A stretch of 16,058 bases of DNA, taken from NCBI GenBank assembly GCA_937951455.1, contig CALFBU010000100.1, forward strand, positions 1 to 16,058. Reading direction: 5' to 3'. Below the pieces are notes generated by a model. It did not search any database, had not been told where the DNA came from, and saw nothing but the letters and a program-made list of their open reading frames with translations. This stretch comes from an uncultured Rhizobiaceae group bacterium. Its GTDB lineage: Bacteria; Pseudomonadota; Alphaproteobacteria; Rhizobiales; Rhizobiaceae. Shown piece after piece: positions 7,541 to 14,985 of the stretch (position 1 is the first letter of the stretch; every line of letters starts with the position of its first letter). A program made the position numbers and the translations under genes.

Positions 7541-7569
7541 AAAGGACGGCAGACATGCTGTCCTTTTTT
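7541..7569 (+). terminator. Strong Rho-independent terminator, also in the leader of the agmatinase gene
   Basis: AAAGGACGGCA (7541-7551) pairs with TGCTGTCCTTT (7556-7566) over 11 positions with one G-T pair and a GACA loop. The T-run 7564-7569 follows. It ends the SCP2 gene. Its last base is only 25 bases before the agmatinase ATG. Confidence 0.8.
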
Positions 7570-7594
7570 ATTGCCTGAAGCTAGGGGAATGATA

Positions 7595-8551
7595 ATGGCT
7601 GATCATGGATATGAAGAAGGGCGTTTGAACCTACCTTTCGTAGGCTTTGCAACGTTTGGTAAAAAACCAACTTGCGAAGACTGGGATGCAATTGATGCAG
7701 ATGTGGCAATCTTGGGTGCACCCTTTGATTTCGGAACCCAATATCGTTCAGGGACAAGATTTGGCCCTCGTTCCATCCGCGAAGCTTCAACACTTTTTTC
7801 GTTTGGTCATGCAGGAGCTTACGACCACGAAGACGACGCAACCTATCTGGGTGAGGATGTTCGCATCGTTGATATGGGCGATGCAGACATCGTTCATACC
7901 GATACAGAAAAAAGCCATGCCAACATCGAGCTTGGTGTGCGAAAGGCTCTAAAGGCTGGCGCCCTGCCCGTAACGCTGGGTGGCGACCACTCGATCAATA
8001 TCCCTTGCATCAGAGCGTTTGATGATCAGGAGCCATTCCATCTTATTCAAATTGATGCACATCTTGATTTTGTTGACGAACGCCATGGTGTCAGACATGG
8101 CCACGGTAACCCAATGCGACGTGCAGCAGAAAAAGAATACGTCACAGGACTTTCGCAAATCGGTATTAGAAACGTCTCTTCCACTGCCAAGGAAGGCTAT
8201 GTGGACGCACGCGCCATGGGATCGGATATCGTATCCGTTCGCCAATTTAGAAAACTGGGTGTCGAAGGCATGCTAGCGCGCATTCCCGAAGGTGAACGCT
8301 ATTACGTCACCATAGACATTGACGGCTTTGACCCCTCCATTGCACCTGGCACGGGGACACCCAGCCATGGTGGATTTTTATACTATGAGGTACTTGAGTT
8401 ACTGCAAGGCTTGTCAAAACGCGGAACTGTCATCGGCATGGATTTGGTAGAAGTTGCGCCTGATTATGACCACACCGGCTCTACCTCATTTTTGGCTGCA
8501 CAAATCCTTTTAAACTTCATTGGTTTTATCTTTCACGAGCGTCAAAAATAA
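7595..8551 (+). CDS. speB: Agmatinase-family ureohydrolase
   Basis: A 318-aa Mn-dependent ureohydrolase of the arginase/agmatinase family, expected to split agmatine into putrescine and urea in the cytoplasm. All metal-ligand motifs are present: GGDHS (129-133, His132), DAHLD (154-158), DID (241-243) in TIDIDGFDPSIAPGTGTP, and Glu286 in the MDLVEVAP segment. His168 in RHGHGN matches the conserved active-site histidine. The start at 7595 is preferred because TAGGGGA (7582-7588) is 6 bases upstream; the ATG at 7589 is too close to it, and the longer open frame runs back into the terminator. It precedes a polyamine-type importer in the same direction, supporting a polyamine or guanidino role. 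Guanidinobutyrase or related specificity cannot be excluded, since family members differ mainly in loop residues. Confidence 0.85.
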   Translation: MADHGYEEGRLNLPFVGFATFGKKPTCEDWDAIDADVAILGAPFDFGTQYRSGTRFGPRSIREASTLFSFGHAGAYDHEDDATYLGEDVRIVDMGDADIVHTDTEKSHANIELGVRKALKAGALPVTLGGDHSINIPCIRAFDDQEPFHLIQIDAHLDFVDERHGVRHGHGNPMRRAAEKEYVTGLSQIGIRNVSSTAKEGYVDARAMGSDIVSVRQFRKLGVEGMLARIPEGERYYVTIDIDGFDPSIAPGTGTPSHGGFLYYEVLELLQGLSKRGTVIGMDLVEVAPDYDHTGSTSFLAAQILLNFIGFIFHERQK

Positions 8552-8578
8552 CATTTACCTGTTTTGTTTACCAATAAA

Positions 8579-8617
8579 GTCAAAATCACTATTGCGAACA
8601 GTGAATTTTATGTTGAC
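8579..8617. promoter_or_regulatory. Nested dyad in the 160-base gap before the transporter operon
   Basis: TCACT (8586-8590) and AGTGA (8600-8604) are inverted repeats around ATTGCGAAC. Flanking AAAA/TTTT and then GTCAA (8579-8583)/TTGAC (8613-8617) extend the symmetry imperfectly. This could be a weak terminator for the agmatinase gene or an operator. The TTGACG at 8613 resembles a -35, but the nearest AT-rich -10 (TATATG, 8643) is 24 bases away, so no promoter is called. Nothing else is seen in 8552-8711. Confidence 0.3.
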
Positions 8618-8711
8618 GCATTCGTAACAAAGTGTTTGTTTGTATATGGAGAAGATGCGCTGAGATCAGAAAACAATTCGGACAAGCGTGCAGGGAGCAG
8701 AAAAAAATAAT

Positions 8712-9824
8712 ATGGCTGTAAATAAATCTGCCACGGACACATCGTATGTCCGCTTTGAAAATGTCCAAAAGAGTTATGATGGTGAAGTTCTTGTTGTTAA
8801 GGACCTTAACCTTGATATTCAAAAGGGCGAGTTTGTAACCATGCTTGGGCCATCTGGCTCTGGCAAATCCACTTGCCTAATGATGCTCGCTGGCTTTGAG
8901 CCTGCGACTCACGGTGAAATATTCCTGGATGATCGTCCAATTAATACCGTTCCGCCTCACAAGCGCGGCATAGGCATGGTTTTTCAAAACTATGCCCTAT
9001 TCCCGCACATGACTGTGGCTGAAAACCTTGCATTCCCATTGGAAGTGCGTGGCATGAGCCGTTCTGATCAGGAAGATCGCGTTAAAAAGATTTTGGATCT
9101 GGTTGAACTGCCACAAATGGCAGGACGCAGACCAGCGCAACTATCAGGTGGCCAACAACAACGTGTTGCTGTCGCAAGAGCGCTTGTGTTTGAACCGGAT
9201 CTTGTCCTGATGGATGAGCCTCTCGGTGCGCTCGACAAACAATTGCGCGAACAAATGCAATATGAAATCAAGCATATTCATGAAAATCTGGGCGTTACTG
9301 TTGTCTATGTAACGCACGACCAGACAGAAGCGTTGACCATGTCAGACCGTGTTGCTGTGTTTGAAGATGGTGTAATCCAACAATTATCATCGCCTGAAAG
9401 TTTATATGAATCTCCGCAAAATTCTTTTGTGGCTCAATTCATTGGCGAAAATAACAAGCTCAATGGTGTTGTAGAAAAAGTAAGCAAGGGCATTTGTCAG
9501 GTTCGCACGGACGACGGCACGCTATTGCACGCTGAAAAAGTCAATGTCGAAGGTGTTGGCGACAAAACCACGCTTTCATTGCGTCCTGAGCGCATTGAAC
9601 TTGATCCGCCAAAGGGCACAAAAAATGTAGTCAAGGGTCGCGTTGAAGAACTCATATACTTGGGCGACCATATTCGCGTACGCATGAACGTTGCTGGAAA
9701 TAGCGAGTTTATTGTTAAAGTACGTAACAGAGCTGACAAACGACCGCTCAAAGAAGGTCAGGATGCAAAAATCGGGTGGCTTGCAGAAGATTGTAAAGCG
9801 CTTGACTATGTAGGTCAGCTTTAG
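8712..9824 (+). CDS. potA: ABC transporter ATP-binding protein, PotA-like (polyamine-type importer)
   Basis: A 370-aa cytoplasmic ATPase that powers the importer encoded by the next three genes. Visible motifs: Walker A GPSGSGKST (46-54), Q-loop Gln92 in VFQNYALFPHMT, signature LSGGQQQRVA (144-153), Walker B LVLMDEP (164-170), D-loop GALD (172-175) and H-loop His202 in YVTHDQTEALT. A C-terminal TOBE-type beta domain (about 285-365) with SLRPERIEL is typical of the PotA/CysA/MalK-like subfamily. The length is complete. The ATG at 8712 gives a typical N-terminus, but the best ribosome binding site, AGGGAG (8692-8697), is 14 bases away, so a GTG at 8688 is not excluded. Substrate class is inferred from the permeases, binding protein and neighbouring agmatinase. 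Confidence 0.92.
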   Translation: MAVNKSATDTSYVRFENVQKSYDGEVLVVKDLNLDIQKGEFVTMLGPSGSGKSTCLMMLAGFEPATHGEIFLDDRPINTVPPHKRGIGMVFQNYALFPHMTVAENLAFPLEVRGMSRSDQEDRVKKILDLVELPQMAGRRPAQLSGGQQQRVAVARALVFEPDLVLMDEPLGALDKQLREQMQYEIKHIHENLGVTVVYVTHDQTEALTMSDRVAVFEDGVIQQLSSPESLYESPQNSFVAQFIGENNKLNGVVEKVSKGICQVRTDDGTLLHAEKVNVEGVGDKTTLSLRPERIELDPPKGTKNVVKGRVEELIYLGDHIRVRMNVAGNSEFIVKVRNRADKRPLKEGQDAKIGWLAEDCKALDYVGQL

Positions 9825-9836
9825 AAATTCGTATTT

Positions 9837-9888
9837 TGCCACATTTGGCATGTACGTAATGAGATGTTCGGGGCAAGATACCGGAACA
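9837..9888 (+). promoter_or_regulatory. Small inverted repeats ahead of the binding-protein gene
   Basis: TGCCA (9837-9841) and TGGCA (9846-9850) form a short dyad with a 4-base spacer. TGTTC (9865-9869) and GAACA (9884-9888) form a second one. Either could be an operator or a small stem-loop in the 84-base potA to binding-protein gap. No T-run and no clear promoter are visible. Confidence 0.25.
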
Positions 9889-9908
9889 TAAACAAAGGGA
9901 GAGAGTAA

Positions 9909-10997
9909 ATGAAACTCACAAAACTACTTAGCGGGTCAGCGATTGGCCTAGCCATGATCATGTCCACAACATCAGCAAACGCTGCTGGTGATCTTACAGT
10001 TGTATCTTGGGGCGGTGCTTACACCAAGTCTCAGGTTGAAGCTTACCACAAGCCATTCATCGAAAAAACTGGTGTTAACATCAAGTCAGAAGATTACAAT
10101 GGCGGCATCGCTGAGATTAAAGCTCAAGTTGAAGCTGGCAATGTAACATGGGACATCGTTGACGTAGAATTGTCAGACGCTATCCGCGCATGTGACGAAG
10201 GCCTTCTGGAAACAATCGACCATTCAACATTACCAGCAGGTGCTAATGGCAAGCCTGCTACGGAAGATTTCCTTCCAGGTACACTATATGATTGTGCTGT
10301 TGCAAACATCGTATGGTCAACAATCTTTGCCTACGACAAGTCAAAAACTCCAAATGGTCCGAAGACCATGGCTGATTTCTTTGACGCAGCAAAATTCCCG
10401 GGGAAGCGTGGCCTGCGTAAAGGCGCCAAAGTTAACCTTGAGTTCGCTCTCATGGCTGATGGCGTAGCAGCTAAAGACGTTTATGACGTACTTGCAACGC
10501 CAGAAGGTGTTGATCGTGCATTTGCTAAACTAGACACAATTAAAGGTGACGTTGTTTGGTGGGAAGCTGGTGCTCAGCCGCCACAAATGCTTGCAGATGG
10601 CGAAGTGTCATACACAACTGCTTATAACGGTCGTATCTTCAACGCAGTTGCTGGTGAAGGCAAGCCGTTTGAAATCGTTTGGGACGGTCAGGTTTGGGAT
10701 TTGGATCTTTGGGTAATTCCAAAAGGTGCAAAGAACAAAGACACAGCTCTTGATTTCTTGAAGTTCTCAACTTCAACAGAGCAGTTGGCTGCACAAGCAT
10801 CATATATCTCATATGGTCCGGCACGTGCGTCTTCATCACCGCTAGTTGGTAAATTCCACAACGCTGATATTGACATGGGTCCACAAATGCCAACGAACCC
10901 GGCTAACCTTACAAACGCTGTACAGAACAACTTTGAGTTCTGGGCAGATAATGCAGACCAGTTGAACGAACGTTTCAACGCTTGGTTGGCTCAATAA
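9909..10997 (+). CDS. Periplasmic solute-binding protein of the polyamine-type ABC importer
   Basis: A 362-aa extracellular solute-binding protein that captures the substrate and delivers it to the permeases. It has a Sec signal peptide: a KLTK basic start, hydrophobic 6-18, and a probable cleavage after A25 in SANA|AGDL. The mature protein begins with DLTVVSWGGAYTKSQ, typical of the alphaproteobacterial branch of PotD/iron-type binding proteins. Further on are WDIVDVE (about 76-82), CDEGLLE and the conserved TAYNGR segment. It has many Trp and acidic residues, as expected for binding cationic amines. An excellent ribosome binding site, AAGGGAGAGAG, lies just ahead of the ATG. Its codon use appears more uniform than that of its neighbours, suggesting high expression (a visual impression only). 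The substrate may be putrescine, spermidine, agmatine or another cation. Not a close copy of E. coli PotD, so no symbol is assigned. Confidence 0.9.
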   Translation: MKLTKLLSGSAIGLAMIMSTTSANAAGDLTVVSWGGAYTKSQVEAYHKPFIEKTGVNIKSEDYNGGIAEIKAQVEAGNVTWDIVDVELSDAIRACDEGLLETIDHSTLPAGANGKPATEDFLPGTLYDCAVANIVWSTIFAYDKSKTPNGPKTMADFFDAAKFPGKRGLRKGAKVNLEFALMADGVAAKDVYDVLATPEGVDRAFAKLDTIKGDVVWWEAGAQPPQMLADGEVSYTTAYNGRIFNAVAGEGKPFEIVWDGQVWDLDLWVIPKGAKNKDTALDFLKFSTSTEQLAAQASYISYGPARASSSPLVGKFHNADIDMGPQMPTNPANLTNAVQNNFEFWADNADQLNERFNAWLAQ

Positions 10998-10998
10998 G

Positions 10999-11050
10999 TT
11001 TAGCTTGATTGGCTAAAAACATGGCCTGCGGGATTTAATTCCGCAGGCCA
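10999..11050 (+). other. Two stem-loops between binding-protein and permease genes
   Basis: TTTAGC (10999-11004) pairs with GCTAAA (11012-11017). Immediately after, TGGCCTGCGG (11022-11031) pairs perfectly with CCGCAGGCCA (11041-11050) around GATTTAATT. The second stem is GC-rich and 10 bp long but is followed by AGATAAAAAAG, not a T-run. It is therefore unlikely to be a strong terminator. Stem-loops in this position commonly protect the binding-protein mRNA or reduce read-through into the permease genes. Confidence 0.65.
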
Positions 11051-11103
11051 GATAAAAAAGAATTTTACGGTCGCCATCCAGGCAGACTACGATGGGGAAA
11101 AAG

Positions 11104-12420
11104 ATGAGCGATACAGCCGTCAACAACATGGGAACTCAAGCGCAGAAACTTGCAGCTGAAAACAACCCGTTGATTACTGCCGATGGCATTCCTCTAAAAC
11201 AAAAGCTCGCCAAGACAACTCGAAAAATGAAAATGCGAGCATTGCTACTGACAATGCCGCTTGTTTTATTCATTATTGTCTCATTTGTGATCCCTATCGG
11301 GCAAATGCTACACCGCGGTTTTTACAATCCAGCCGTCAGCAATGTGATGCCGAACTTCTCAATTGCGATTAAAGACTGGGACGAGACAACAGGCGAAATG
11401 CCTTCAGATGAAATTTTAAAGGTCTTTGTTGAAGACCTTGCACTTGCCAGAAAAAACCGCGAAGTTGGTAAAACAGTCGGCAATATGGCAACGCGGATTA
11501 ATTACGAACTTCCCGGATCAAGAAGTCTATTCACTAAAACTGCTCGAAGAGCTGATAAAATAACGGAAGGTCCATATCTAGACGAACTGATTGCGATTGA
11601 TAAAAAATGGGACAATCATAATCTTTGGCGTACGGTCAAGCGCGCGTCGAATGATTATACAATTTCATTCTTCCTGGCAGCTCTTGATTTAAAATACGAC
11701 GAGAACGGTGAAATTTCACGCGCAGACCCGCTTTATCAGATTTACGTGCCGATTTTGATGAAAACGCTGATGTTATCCGCACTTATTACGTTTTTATGCT
11801 TTTTGATTGCTTATCCCGTCTCTTATCTCCTATCGACACTTCCTTTGCGCACATCCAATCTATTAATGATACTCGTGCTTCTGCCCTTCTGGACTTCCCT
11901 ATTAGTTAGAACATCTGCGTGGATCGCGATGCTGCAAACTGAAGGCATCATCAATGACATTATGGTATATCTTGGCATCATTGGTGATGATGGTCGTATC
12001 CAGATGATTTATAACCAAACAGGGACTGTCATCTCGATGGTGCATATCCTGTTGCCCTTTATGATATTACCACTTTATTCAGTTATGAAGACAATTCCGC
12101 CAAGCTACATGCGCGCAGCCAAGTCCATGGGTGCTACCAATTCATACGCATTCAGAAAAGTCTATTTTCCGCAGACCATTCCCGGTATTGCAGCGGGTAC
12201 ATTGCTCGTCTTTATCTTGGCCATTGGCTATTACATCACGCCCGCTCTTGTCGGGGGTAGTGATGGTATCTTTATCTCGAACCTGATTGCTGATCACATT
12301 AGAAAAACACTCAATTGGAGCCTTGGCTCTGCACTGGCAGCAATCCTGCTTGTTGTGGTTTTGATTTTCTACTGGATGTACAACCGTCTGGTCGGCGTCG
12401 ATAAATTGAAGTTTGGGTAA
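11104..12420 (+). CDS. potB: ABC transporter permease 1, PotB-like, with a large periplasmic loop
   Basis: A 438-aa inner-membrane permease. A cytoplasmic N-terminal tail of about 43 residues precedes TM1 (about 46-66). A large, charged, probably periplasmic segment (about 68-213) separates TM1 from the core helices starting at 215. The EAA loop AAKSMGATNSYAFRKVYFPQTIPG (338-361, which contacts the ATPase) is well conserved. E. coli PotB is about 280 aa, so the extra length is in the tail and loop. The start at 11104 is preferred because GGGGA (11094-11098) is 5 bases upstream; an ATG at 11092 is in frame but has a weaker site. The gene is 106 bases after the binding-protein gene and 4 bases before the second permease gene, so the two permeases are co-translated. 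The two-permease order supports a heterodimeric channel. Confidence 0.9.
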   Translation: MSDTAVNNMGTQAQKLAAENNPLITADGIPLKQKLAKTTRKMKMRALLLTMPLVLFIIVSFVIPIGQMLHRGFYNPAVSNVMPNFSIAIKDWDETTGEMPSDEILKVFVEDLALARKNREVGKTVGNMATRINYELPGSRSLFTKTARRADKITEGPYLDELIAIDKKWDNHNLWRTVKRASNDYTISFFLAALDLKYDENGEISRADPLYQIYVPILMKTLMLSALITFLCFLIAYPVSYLLSTLPLRTSNLLMILVLLPFWTSLLVRTSAWIAMLQTEGIINDIMVYLGIIGDDGRIQMIYNQTGTVISMVHILLPFMILPLYSVMKTIPPSYMRAAKSMGATNSYAFRKVYFPQTIPGIAAGTLLVFILAIGYYITPALVGGSDGIFISNLIADHIRKTLNWSLGSALAAILLVVVLIFYWMYNRLVGVDKLKFG

Positions 12421-12424
12421 CGTC

Positions 12425-13513
12425 ATGAGCGCACAAATCATACTGACTGATGAGCAAAAATATCATACCAATCTTGGTCTTGCAGCCCTCGTTGCCTCCA
12501 CGGTTCTTTTCGCAATCTTTACAGGATCAATTGCAGGCACTATCGGATTTTTCCTGATTTTCGGCATTCCTTTCTTTGCAATGAACAGGCTTCCAGCCTA
12601 TGCAACCATCAAGGACAAGGTTAGCAAGTACATATTTATGACGATTTGTACATTGATCTTCATCTTTCTGATTACACCGATTTTGATCATTATTCCGCTT
12701 TCCTTTAACGCTGAACCCTATTTCACATTCACGGAAGGCATGCTGAATCTTGAAGCAAATGCTTATTCAAACCGCTGGTACGCTGACATCTTCCGCTTTG
12801 GTATGACCGACCCTGACGGCACGGAAAACTGGTGGAGCGACATGTGGAATAACGCTACATGGGTCAATGCCGCTAGGAATTCATTTTTCATTGCAATATG
12901 CGCGACCATACTTGCAACCACATTTGGTACGCTGGCAGCACTCGGTCTATCACGCCCGGAAATGCCTTTCCGCGCGCAGATTACAAGCCTCTTAATATCA
13001 CCAATGATTGTGCCTTTGGTAATCACCGCAACCGGCATGTTCTTCTTCTTTGCTCAAAAAGGTATCTTCCCCTTTTTCCCTGAGAGCCTTGCAAATACAT
13101 ACACTGGCTTGGTGCTGGCACACGCGACGCTTGGCGTTCCTTTCGTTATCATCACCGTAACAGCAACTCTATCAGGCTTTGACCGCTCACTGATCCGTGC
13201 ATCACAGGGAATGGGAGCAACAGGCTGGACAACCTTTAGACGTGTGATTATGCCACTCATTACACCTGGTATGATTTCAGGCGCACTTTTTGCTTTCATC
13301 ACATCCTTTGATGAAGTCGTTGCCGTCATCTTCCTTGCAGACGTTGATCAGCGCACCATCCCACGCCAGATGTTCTCAGGCTTGCGTGAGCAAATCTCAC
13401 CGACCATTCTGGCTGTTGCAACCATTCTGGTTCTGATTTCCATCGCACTGCTGACAACGCTGGAACTGCTACGTCGCCGTTCTGAACGCCTTCGCGGTCT
13501 TTCACCTGGCTAA
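12425..13513 (+). CDS. potC: ABC transporter permease 2, PotC-like
   Basis: A 362-aa inner-membrane permease with about eight helices (16-34, 37-52, 69-91, 152-175, 186-210, 226-250, 281-304, 326-347). The first two are an addition to the usual six of PotC. A soluble, Trp- and acidic-rich segment (about 95-148) follows helix 3. The EAA loop RASQGMGATGWTTFRRVIMPLITPG (258-282) is clear, and FDEVVAVIFLA after it is typical of PotC. The start at 12425 follows the potB stop by 4 bases, with only a GGGTAA-like site upstream. An in-frame TTG at 12413 inside potB is less likely. It pairs with PotB-like permease 1. Its stop overlaps the start of the sirtuin gene by one base. Confidence 0.9.
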   Translation: MSAQIILTDEQKYHTNLGLAALVASTVLFAIFTGSIAGTIGFFLIFGIPFFAMNRLPAYATIKDKVSKYIFMTICTLIFIFLITPILIIIPLSFNAEPYFTFTEGMLNLEANAYSNRWYADIFRFGMTDPDGTENWWSDMWNNATWVNAARNSFFIAICATILATTFGTLAALGLSRPEMPFRAQITSLLISPMIVPLVITATGMFFFFAQKGIFPFFPESLANTYTGLVLAHATLGVPFVIITVTATLSGFDRSLIRASQGMGATGWTTFRRVIMPLITPGMISGALFAFITSFDEVVAVIFLADVDQRTIPRQMFSGLREQISPTILAVATILVLISIALLTTLELLRRRSERLRGLSPG

Positions 13514-14250
13514 TGCCTGACACCATTGAACAGTTAAAACACCTGATTAATGATGCAACCAACATCGTCATTCTGACTGGTGCTGGCATATCAACGGAGT
13601 CTGGCGTTCCAGACTTCCGATCGCCAGGCGGATTATGGGAACAATTCCGCATCGTTCAATATGGCGAATATATTGAGAGCGAAGAGGCACGCATCGAAGA
13701 TTGGCATAGGCGCTTCTTTATGGCAGACCAAATCGGACAAGTAGAACCCAATATCGGCCACACAAAAATCGCTGAATGGATTGAACAGGGCAAGTGCTCC
13801 TGTCTCATCACTCAAAACGTCGACGGCCTACACGCACGCGGTGGTGCACCTCAAGATAGACTCATCGAAATTCATGGTAGCGCAACAACCGCCTCTTGCA
13901 TCACTTGTGGCGAACATCACTCAATCGAAACCTGCCGAACCCTCTTTGAAGCCACAGATGAAAGCCCCAAGTGTCAGTCGTGCGATGGGTTGGTTAAAGC
14001 AGACATTGTCATGTTCGGTGAAAAAATGCCCGTCAAGAAAACCGCAGAAGCCTTCAAAATAGCAGAAAGCGCAGATCTCTTCATAGCCATCGGCACATCG
14101 CTCGTCGTAAACCCCGCCGCAGCCCTTCCACTCCACGCCAAACACAACGACGCAAAATTTGCCATTATAAACAGAGACCAAACGGAGCTGGACAGGTTTG
14201 CAGATTGTGTGGTGAATGCAGAAATTGGTGACGTAATGAGCAGGTTGTAG
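13513..14250 (+). CDS. cobB: Sir2-family NAD-dependent protein deacylase (sirtuin)
   Basis: A 245-aa complete sirtuin, which removes acetyl or other acyl groups from lysine with NAD to give nicotinamide and O-acyl-ADP-ribose. Motifs: GAGISTESGVPDFRS (23-37) for NAD, TQNVDGLH (100-107), catalytic His121 in IHGSA, four zinc cysteines C129/C132 and C154/C157, VMFGEKMP (166-173), and GTSLVVNPAAALP (194-206). The KADIVMFGEKMP and VVNPAAALP segments resemble bacterial Sir2 of the Thermotoga type. The Ala/Tyr-Arg features of desuccinylases are not evident. The ATG at 13513 overlaps the potC stop (TAATG), implying coupled translation with the importer. The symbol is by family only; cellular targets are unknown. 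Confidence 0.92.
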   Translation: MPDTIEQLKHLINDATNIVILTGAGISTESGVPDFRSPGGLWEQFRIVQYGEYIESEEARIEDWHRRFFMADQIGQVEPNIGHTKIAEWIEQGKCSCLITQNVDGLHARGGAPQDRLIEIHGSATTASCITCGEHHSIETCRTLFEATDESPKCQSCDGLVKADIVMFGEKMPVKKTAEAFKIAESADLFIAIGTSLVVNPAAALPLHAKHNDAKFAIINRDQTELDRFADCVVNAEIGDVMSRL

Positions 14251-14271
14251 TTGATAAAAATGCTTACTCTT

Positions 14272-14312
14272 AATAAGTGACTTAATTTTGCGATACTCTC
14301 ACATCACTTATT
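14272..14312. terminator. Inverted repeat between convergent genes, possible bidirectional terminator
   Basis: AATAAGTGA (14272-14280) pairs perfectly with TCACTTATT (14304-14312) across a 23-base loop, in the 57-base gap between the sirtuin gene and the converging LysE gene, whose stop it includes. The stem is AT-rich and the loop long, so it may be weak. Confidence 0.4.
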
Positions 14313-14913
14313 TCAGATAGTCAGAAACAGCAGGATAAAGTGTCAAAACCAGTACGCTTGCACACGCCCAATTGAAGACACGCTGATAGAAGTCATTACG
14401 CAGCAAACGTTTGATTTGGATACCTAATAATGTCCACGTATTGGTGCTGATAATGCCACATATAACGTAAGTAAGTGCTGCCAGCACGGCACCATGCCAA
14501 CCCATATCGGCAGGCACGTAAACCGAAAGCGCCGTCAGTGCCATACTCCATGCCTTCGGGTTCACCCATTGAAAGGCCGTAGCCTGAAATAAAGTCAAAG
14601 GTTTACCAACTTCAGCACCAGAACTTGCAGGTGCAGCATTGGCAATTTTCCAAGCCAAATAGAGCAAATAGAAAATGCTGCAAACTGTCATGATCTGACG
14701 GACAATTGGGTAAGCTACAAACACTTGCATGAGCCCTAGTCCAACCAGAAGCAACATCAGCGGAAAACCCAACCCGACACCAAGCATGTGTGGAATCGAT
14801 CTTCGCCAGCCAAAATTCAATCCGGACGCCATCAACATAAGGTTGTTTGGCCCAGGCGTTATAACCGAGATGAATGCGAAACTGAGTAAAGCAATATAAA
14901 GATCAAATGTCAT
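14308..14913 (-). CDS. LysE/RhtB-family amino-acid exporter
   Basis: A 201-aa inner-membrane protein of the LysE/RhtB family, which exports amino acids or related small metabolites using the proton gradient. The family signature TPGPNNLML (19-27) lies at the end of the first helix. About six helices follow, with AFQWVNPKAWSMALTALSVY (family NPK motif) in the middle. The length is typical. The substrate (homoserine, threonine, lysine or another) cannot be told from sequence. The ATG at 14913 has no clear ribosome binding site but matches the normal N-terminus of the family. It is transcribed divergently from the Lrp/AsnC regulator at 14986, the standard arrangement in which the regulator controls the exporter in response to an amino acid. 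Confidence 0.9.
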   Translation of the reverse strand: MTFDLYIALLSFAFISVITPGPNNLMLMASGLNFGWRRSIPHMLGVGLGFPLMLLLVGLGLMQVFVAYPIVRQIMTVCSIFYLLYLAWKIANAAPASSGAEVGKPLTLFQATAFQWVNPKAWSMALTALSVYVPADMGWHGAVLAALTYVICGIISTNTWTLLGIQIKRLLRNDFYQRVFNWACASVLVLTLYPAVSDYLK

Positions 14914-14933
14914 GAGATCAGAATACGACGATA

Positions 14934-14950
14934 CAAGATGAATTATCTTG
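14934..14950. promoter_or_regulatory. Perfect dyad in the lysE-lrp intergenic region (candidate Lrp operator)
   Basis: CAAGAT-GAATT-ATCTTG is a perfect inverted repeat with 6-base arms and a 5-base spacer. It lies in the 72-base region between the divergent exporter and regulator starts. Lrp/AsnC proteins bind imperfect or perfect dyads of about 15-17 bases with AT-rich centres, which fits. The rest of the region is AT-rich (ATAAATAATAATAATATT) and may hold the regulator promoter. ATTCGAAT just before the regulator start is a second small palindrome. Confidence 0.55.
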
Positions 14951-14985
14951 CTAATATGCGATAAATAATAATAATATTCGAATTA

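Noticed and set aside
7541..7569. Guanidine riboswitch ahead of the agmatinase gene
   Set aside because: The single hairpin has a GACA loop, lacks the paired ACGR loops of the mini-ykkC type and is too short for the ykkC type; it fits a plain terminator.
7538..7594. Agmatinase frame extended upstream to a TTG at 7538
   Set aside because: The extension translates the SCP2 terminator hairpin and gives a non-homologous N-terminus; TAGGGGA supports 7595.
8643..8648. TTGACG (8613) with TATATG (8643) as a promoter for the importer genes
   Set aside because: The spacing of 24 bases is too long for a normal sigma-70-type promoter.
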